Shown here one piece after another: positions 6,220-10,266 of a stretch of DNA of 10,266 bases. Positions within the stretch are counted from its first letter, which is position 1, and every line of letters starts with the position of its first letter. Below the pieces are notes generated by a model, which was not told the DNA's origin, did not search any database, and was given only the letters and a program-made list of their open reading frames with translations. Origin of the DNA: Phycisphaerae bacterium (GTDB lineage: Bacteria; Planctomycetota; Phycisphaerae; SM23-33); assembly GCA_030628445.1 (NCBI GenBank), contig DAOVQV010000029.1:1-10266 (forward strand), given 5' to 3'. Both the position numbers and the translations under genes were made by a program.

Positions 6220-7251
6220 CTAACTGCTCACTACCTTCCTGAAAACCCGAAGCGCCTCGTCGATGTCTTGTTCGGTGACCATCAGGTTCGTCACGGCCCG
6301 GATTTTGTCCGGCCCGATGGCCAGTATCAGCACCCCTTCGCCCTTGAGCTTGGCAGCAAGCTTCTCGGGGGGCATGGACATTACGCGCAAGATCACGATG
6401 TTCGTCTCGACAAGGGCAGGGTCCAGGTCGATTCCGGACAGCTTGGAGATTCCCTCCGCCAGGCGTTTGGCGTTGGCGTGGTCCTCGGCGAGTCGCTGGC
6501 GATGATGCTCAAGTGCATACAAGGCCCCGGCCGCGATTATACCCGCCTGTCGCATCCCGCCGCCGAGCATCTTTCTGAAGCGCCGCGCCTTGTCGATGAA
6601 CTCGGCGGCGCCTGCAAGGGCTGACCCGACCGGGGCGCCGAGGCCCTTGGAGAAGCAGACGCTGACCGAGTCGAAGTGCTTGGCGTATTGGCGCTCCGGC
6701 GCGCCGCTTGCGACCGAGGCGTTCCACAATCTGGCGCCGTCCAGGTGCATCTTCAGATTCGCTTCCCGCGCCACCTGGGCGACCTCGCCGATCTGTCCGA
6801 GCGGCCAGATGCTGCCCCCACCGCGATTGTGCGTGTTCTCGACGCACACCAGGCGCGTCCGCGGGTAGTGAACATTCGCCGGTCTCAGCGCCGCCACGAC
6901 GTCGTGGGCAGTGAAGATACCACGCACGCCCGCAAGCAGCCGACACGTCGCCCCCGAAATCGCTGCCGGACCGCCGCACTCGTACAGGTACGAATGGGCG
7001 TTGGCGTCGCATAGAATCTCATCTCCGGGCTCGGTGTGACAGCGGATGGCGACCTGGTTGGTCATCGTGCCCGAAGGCATGTAAACGGCCGCCTCCTTGC
7101 CCAAAATCTCAGCCGTCCGCCTCTCCAGCTCGATGACGGTCGGATCGTCGCCGAGGACGTCGTCGCCGACGGGGGCTCGGGACATCGCGTCGCGCATCGC
7201 CGGCGTGGGTTTGGTGATCGTGTCGGATCGAAGGTCGATCGTTCCGGGCAA
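6220..7251 (-). CDS. ltaE: Low-specificity threonine aldolase (PLP-dependent)
   Basis: Cytoplasmic PLP enzyme that cleaves L-threonine or L-allo-threonine to glycine and acetaldehyde, and acts on other beta-hydroxy amino acids. With the start chosen it has 343 residues, close to E. coli LtaE (333). The N-terminus TIDLRSDTITKPT (4-16) is diagnostic. H86 in DANAHSYLYECGG should stack on the PLP ring. D171 and R174 (LDGARLWNA) contact the cofactor. K202 in FSKGLGAPVGS is the Schiff-base lysine. R318 in DKIRAVTN should bind the substrate carboxylate. I chose the TTG at 7251-7249: GGGGAG sits seven bases upstream and only one base separates it from the dapB stop, so the two are probably coupled. 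An ATG at 7275 in the same frame lacks a ribosome binding site, and the frame extends further only because it reads through dapB. Confidence 0.93.
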   Translation of the reverse strand: MPGTIDLRSDTITKPTPAMRDAMSRAPVGDDVLGDDPTVIELERRTAEILGKEAAVYMPSGTMTNQVAIRCHTEPGDEILCDANAHSYLYECGGPAAISGATCRLLAGVRGIFTAHDVVAALRPANVHYPRTRLVCVENTHNRGGGSIWPLGQIGEVAQVAREANLKMHLDGARLWNASVASGAPERQYAKHFDSVSVCFSKGLGAPVGSALAGAAEFIDKARRFRKMLGGGMRQAGIIAAGALYALEHHRQRLAEDHANAKRLAEGISKLSGIDLDPALVETNIVILRVMSMPPEKLAAKLKGEGVLILAIGPDKIRAVTNLMVTEQDIDEALRVFRKVVSS

Positions 7252-7252
7252 T

Positions 7253-8047
7253 TCATCTCTCCCCAAACAGAACATCCTGCATGGAATACAGACCAGGTTG
7301 CCTACCGACCACCCAGCCCGCCGCCCGCAACGCGCCGCGGGCAAACGTATCGCGCGTGTGCGCGGTATGGCCCAGCGTGATCGTCTCGCCGAGATCGCCG
7401 AAGCAGACGGTGTGCTCACCTACCGTATCGCCGATGCGCAGCGCGTGCATCCCGATCTCGCCGGACTCGCGAGGGAACTTACCGGACCGACCGTACGTGG
7501 CAAGATCGCCGAAATCCTTCCCGGTCGCCTCGCAGATCGCTCTTCCCAGCGCGATCGCCGTCCCGGATGGCGCATCGGTCTTGAAGCGGTGATGGGTCTC
7601 GGTGATCTCGATGTCGTAATCGTCGCCCAGCGCCTCGGCGACCTGCCCGACCAACCGCAGCAGCAAATTGACCCCGACCGACATATTGGCCGCCTGGACT
7701 ATCGGGATACTGGAAGCCGCGTCGGCGATCTCGGCCAGCTGCGATTCGGTCAGGGCGGTCGTCCCGATGACCATCGGCACGCCGCCGGTGCGGGAAACGT
7801 CCAGCCAGTGGACCGTACCCTCGGGCGTGGAAAAGTCGATCAGCACGTCCGGGGACTGTTGCACAGCATCGGTCACATTGACGCCGAATATCCCCACACC
7901 GGCCAACTCGCCGATGTCCTTACCGATCGCCTCATGCCCGGGCGCCTCGACGGCGGCGACTATGTCGAACTGCTCCGAGGCGATCGCCAAGGCGGCGATC
8001 CGCCTGCCCATCCGACCCGCCGCTCCGGATATCGCAATCTTCCTCAT
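7253..8047 (-). CDS. dapB: 4-hydroxy-tetrahydrodipicolinate reductase
   Basis: NAD(P)H-dependent reductase of the diaminopimelate/lysine pathway, acting on the product of DapA. It supplies meso-DAP for peptidoglycan and lysine for protein. The protein has 264 residues, the usual length. The Rossmann nucleotide loop is GAAGRMGRRI (8-17). DFSTPEG (71-77) and GTTALT (95-100) are conserved. The active-site segment ETHHRFKTDAPSGTA (150-164) has the catalytic His pair H152/H153 and K156, matching E. coli H159 and K163. The C-terminal substrate and tetramer region GRSGKFPRESGEIGMHALR (186-204) is intact. The ATG at 8047-8045 has GAGAGGA about seven bases upstream. A TTG at 8074 was rejected because it lacks a family-like extension. 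It follows the GH20 gene by 19 bases; no other lysine-pathway gene is in the window. Confidence 0.97.
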   Translation of the reverse strand: MRKIAISGAAGRMGRRIAALAIASEQFDIVAAVEAPGHEAIGKDIGELAGVGIFGVNVTDAVQQSPDVLIDFSTPEGTVHWLDVSRTGGVPMVIGTTALTESQLAEIADAASSIPIVQAANMSVGVNLLLRLVGQVAEALGDDYDIEITETHHRFKTDAPSGTAIALGRAICEATGKDFGDLATYGRSGKFPRESGEIGMHALRIGDTVGEHTVCFGDLGETITLGHTAHTRDTFARGALRAAGWVVGRQPGLYSMQDVLFGER

Positions 8048-8066
8048 CGTCTTATCCTCTCGCGCG

Positions 8067-9986
8067 CTAGACAATCCCGCCGCCCGCGAGATTGCGCCAG
8101 TTCAGCTTCGCAACGCCTGCAGTGGGCGGTGCCTCGTCAAGCTCGGCGATACAATCGATCTTCCCGGCGATCAGCTCACCGAGCCTCTCGGCGAGCTCCA
8201 GGTAGCGGGCCCTCAGGGCGCCCAGGCGAATCTGGATGGTCTCGAAGCCGAACGTCTTGTTGCGACGGTACCACTGCCGCCGAAAAGACGCCATCACCTC
8301 GTCGATCGCATCGATGACAACCGGCACCTCCTGCTGGACCCGCTTCAACGCCACGGCGTCACGGGCCGCGTAGGCCCGATCCAGCTCAACGTGCACCCGG
8401 ACCTTCGCGATAAGCACCCGCAACAGGGATACCCCGTGAGCCAGGTCGATCGGCTCGGTCGTGTCGGCGTACCCCCCAACCCGCCCGAGAAGGTCGCAAT
8501 AGTGCTCCACCTGCCGCCCCCAGAACGTCTCATCGCCTAACTTGCAGCTCTTGTAGTATATCCCCAGCAGCGGATCGTCCCACAGAACGGGTCCGCTGCG
8601 GGCGAAGCCTTTGACCTGGGACCTCTGGTCCGACGTTTGATAGTGCGGTGCTGGTTGGGGGGTGGTGTTGATCTCGGCCAGATCGATCACGGGTTGGTAA
8701 TCGGCCCCGCAGATACCCGCGAACCGCCTCGCCAGGGCGTCCTCGTCGAGGTCCTCGCCGCGGTAGGCAAGCTCCGCCCCCCACGCCAGACCCGCCAGGG
8801 CCGAGTCGAACTGGCAGTACGCCCCATCATCGCCCCACAGCGTAAAGAAGAATTCCTTCAAGCCCGCTTGGGTGCACGCGCGGATGCAGGGGCCGACCTT
8901 GGCTTGCGTGCGTGCGTGGTCGTACCAAAGATCGCGTCCCCACGTCCAGACGCCCGAGGCCATGATCGGCTCCGACCCCAGGGCCTTGTGGCGGGCGATC
9001 ATGTCCAGATACGACTGCTCGTCCTCGTGATAGTAGTCCCAGTAGACCAATTGCACTTCCGACGGGATCTTCTCGATGACGTCTTTGGGGATCTGGGCCT
9101 CCTTCTCGTAGTACGCACCGGTGGCAGAGCCCATGCGGAAATACATGTCCGACCAGATCATAGGCTCAAGCCCATGCCGCTTGCAGATCGTCACGACGCG
9201 CCCCAGATGGCGGTTGAAGATGTCGAAACCGCGCTGGTACCCGAAGCGGTCGAGGAACTTCCCCCGCCCCAGGTCGTGCGTCTCGTCCATTCCGACGTGA
9301 ATCCGCCGGCCGCCGAAGCACTTGGCGAAGTGGGCGATCATCTTCTCGATCAACTCGTACGTCGCATCTTCATCGACAAGCAGGACCGAGTCCGTGTCGC
9401 GAACGTTGTGATACGCCGGCCATCTTAGCGTCTGTTCCAGGTGCCCCAGCGTCTGGATGCACCCGATCATCTCCACGCCCAGCGCCGCGGCGTATTCGTC
9501 GATCCAGCACAGCTCATCGGCGGTGTACCGGCCGCGGAGGTACCCGAAGTAATCCTCGCCGGGAAGCTCGTATGTCTGCTCGGTATACAGCATGGCCATG
9601 TTATATCCCAGCAGCGCCGCCCGTCGCAGCCAAAGCTTTAAGTGCTCGACGGTCATGACGGCGTTGCGGGAGCAATCGAGCATGATCCCGAATGTCTCAA
9701 ACGGAAGGTGCTCCCGGTAGGTCTCGCCCGGTTCGACGAGCCCGGCCAGCAGCGCGCCGACGGCGCGGGCGGCGCGGGTCGGCCGATCGTAATGGATTAC
9801 AGCGGAAGCATCCTGCATCTGCACGGTCAGCTCGCCCGGGTTGGCGTCGGCGACGAATTCCATCACGACCGCGCCTTTCTTGCGGCCCTCCGTGATCGGG
9901 TATTCCGTCCCAAGCGCCCGCAGCAGCGGCCCCAGCGGGTCCGGTGTTCGCTGCGGGTCCCATGCGTACGTTGTCTCTGCGCTCAT
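8067..9986 (-). CDS. Glycoside hydrolase family 20 beta-N-acetylhexosaminidase, cytoplasmic type
   Basis: Retaining exo-glycosidase predicted to remove terminal GlcNAc or GalNAc by substrate-assisted catalysis, 639 residues. Residues about 38-90 look like the small alpha/beta domain that precedes GH20 barrels. The TIM barrel runs from about 97 to 440. The catalytic pair D234-E235 lies in HVGMDETHDLG (230-240), where Asp positions the substrate N-acetyl group and Glu is the acid/base. Substrate-pocket tryptophans are W316 (YWDYY), W347 and W349 (GVWTWGRD) and W384 (LWGDDG). Residues 480-620 form a helical C-terminal region. The GMDETH..G pattern resembles the HexD/GH20C branch. There is no signal peptide, so it should act inside the cell on imported or recycled sugars. 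The ATG at 9986-9984 has AAGG eight bases upstream. A TTG at 10061 would extend through the candidate promoter and was rejected. Confidence 0.9.
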   Translation of the reverse strand: MSAETTYAWDPQRTPDPLGPLLRALGTEYPITEGRKKGAVVMEFVADANPGELTVQMQDASAVIHYDRPTRAARAVGALLAGLVEPGETYREHLPFETFGIMLDCSRNAVMTVEHLKLWLRRAALLGYNMAMLYTEQTYELPGEDYFGYLRGRYTADELCWIDEYAAALGVEMIGCIQTLGHLEQTLRWPAYHNVRDTDSVLLVDEDATYELIEKMIAHFAKCFGGRRIHVGMDETHDLGRGKFLDRFGYQRGFDIFNRHLGRVVTICKRHGLEPMIWSDMYFRMGSATGAYYEKEAQIPKDVIEKIPSEVQLVYWDYYHEDEQSYLDMIARHKALGSEPIMASGVWTWGRDLWYDHARTQAKVGPCIRACTQAGLKEFFFTLWGDDGAYCQFDSALAGLAWGAELAYRGEDLDEDALARRFAGICGADYQPVIDLAEINTTPQPAPHYQTSDQRSQVKGFARSGPVLWDDPLLGIYYKSCKLGDETFWGRQVEHYCDLLGRVGGYADTTEPIDLAHGVSLLRVLIAKVRVHVELDRAYAARDAVALKRVQQEVPVVIDAIDEVMASFRRQWYRRNKTFGFETIQIRLGALRARYLELAERLGELIAGKIDCIAELDEAPPTAGVAKLNWRNLAGGGIV

Positions 9987-10033
9987 CAATCTGACCTTGC
10001 GATCGAATGGAGGCGAAGCAACTTGATCGTCTG

Positions 10034-10061
10034 AGTTTACCGGCGAACGGGATTGATACAA
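10034..10061 (-). promoter_or_regulatory. Weak candidate promoter for the GH20-dapB-ltaE-hydrolase-nfi run
   Basis: On the minus strand TTGTAT (10061-10056) and TAAACT (10039-10034) are separated by 16 bases. They match the sigma70 -35 and -10 in three and four of six positions. It would give a leader of about 40 bases before the GH20 start. The score is modest. Support comes mainly from position and from the tandem repeat directly upstream. Confidence 0.3.
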
Positions 10062-10079
10062 CCAGGTATTTCCAGGTAT
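10062..10079. repeat. Tandem 8-bp direct repeat, possible regulator site
   Basis: CCAGGTAT occurs twice, at 10062-10069 and 10072-10079, separated by TT. The period is ten bases, about one helical turn, so both copies face the same side of the DNA. The pair abuts the candidate -35 of the GH20 promoter, the usual place for an activator. No known regulator is recognised, and a chance repeat is possible. Confidence 0.35.
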
Positions 10080-10111
10080 CTTAGATTGACAGCGGCCCGC
10101 CGCGGCGCGAT

Positions 10112-10266
10112 TCAGCCGACGGTCCTGACGATGAACTGGCGGACGGGCTCCAAATCGTTCGGGAGGACCTCACAGCGAGTCGGTAAGTCCGACAGTGCAT
10201 CGATGCTCGGGTGGCGCGCCAGGTCCTGACCCGTCCCCTGGCGAATGGCCTCGGGGAACTTCGCCG
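10112..10266 (-). CDS. C-terminal end of an unrecognised protein, cut by the right edge
   Basis: The last 50 codons of a gene whose start lies outside the window, ending in TGA at 10114-10112. The visible part begins AKFPEAIRQGTGQDLARH, continues with PSIDALSDLPTRCEVLP and ends DLEPVRQFIVRTVG. It looks like soluble protein, with no membrane segment, and its third codon positions are mostly G or C as in the neighbouring genes. I do not recognise the family. It runs in the same direction as GH20 and ends 125 bases before it. A short GC hairpin (GCGG/CCGC) follows the stop, but without a T-run, so whether it shares a transcript with GH20 is open. Confidence 0.6.
   Translation of the reverse strand, partial: AKFPEAIRQGTGQDLARHPSIDALSDLPTRCEVLPNDLEPVRQFIVRTVG

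Noticed and set aside
7254..7256. ATG overlapping the dapB stop (ATGA) as start of threonine aldolase
   Set aside because: This ATG is in another frame; its reading lacks the LRSDT signature. The in-frame TTG at 7251 has a well-placed GGGGAG.
7097..8317. A 406-codon open frame on the plus strand
   Set aside because: It lies antisense across threonine aldolase, dapB and the end of the GH20 gene, all firmly identified. Its translation is rich in Arg and low-complexity with no domain, a common artefact of GC-rich codon bias.
10096..10111. GC-rich inverted repeat after the right-edge gene as a terminator
   Set aside because: The stem is only about four base pairs (GCGG/CCGC) and no T-run follows, so it is not annotated as a terminator.

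Overview
This GC-rich, gene-dense window is almost certainly bacterial chromosome. Every supported gene lies on the minus strand, so transcription runs from the right end to the left. The likely source is a Planctomycetota bacterium (Phycisphaerae-like) or a close PVC relative. That is inference from three things: a HEAT-repeat lipoprotein with the ITG...W..WL ending common in that group, an MCE protein with an NPWRLLY motif, and an RsbW-type kinase plus STAS protein directly ahead of MlaE/MlaF/MlaD genes. No marker gene is present to settle it.

Layout in transcription order. (1) 10266-10112: the C-terminal end of an unrecognised gene. (2) 10111-9987: an intergenic region with a weak candidate promoter and a tandem 8-bp repeat at one-helical-turn spacing. 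(3) 9986-4366: a tightly packed run of five genes. They are a cytoplasmic GH20 beta-N-acetylhexosaminidase, dihydrodipicolinate reductase (dapB), low-specificity threonine aldolase, a beta-lactamase-fold serine hydrolase lipoprotein, and endonuclease V (nfi). Gaps are 19, 1, 31 and 2 bases. (4) 4365-4270: an intergenic stretch with a good -10 (TATAAT) and a plausible -35. (5) 4269-208: a six-gene operon of HEAT lipoprotein, RsbW-like anti-sigma/serine kinase, STAS antagonist (MlaB/RsbV-like), MlaE permease, MlaF ATPase and a long MCE (MlaD) protein. Its first three genes are joined by two ATGA overlaps and MlaE follows after 2 bases. (6) 207-117: a 9-bp GC-rich hairpin that may end the operon. 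(7) 116-1: the start of a probable small gene with a homing-endonuclease-associated (HNHR-like) repeat, running off the left edge.

The most interesting block is (5). MlaE, MlaF and MlaD form the core of an MCE-type lipid transporter, and E. coli Mla uses a STAS protein, MlaB, as a subunit. Here the STAS protein keeps the DSSG phosphorylation motif of SpoIIAA/RsbV, and an RsbW-like kinase is translationally coupled to it. This suggests, without proof, that lipid transport is gated by phosphorylation-dependent partner switching. The other genes are recognisable housekeeping or accessory enzymes. I saw no tRNA, rRNA, CRISPR array or insertion sequence.
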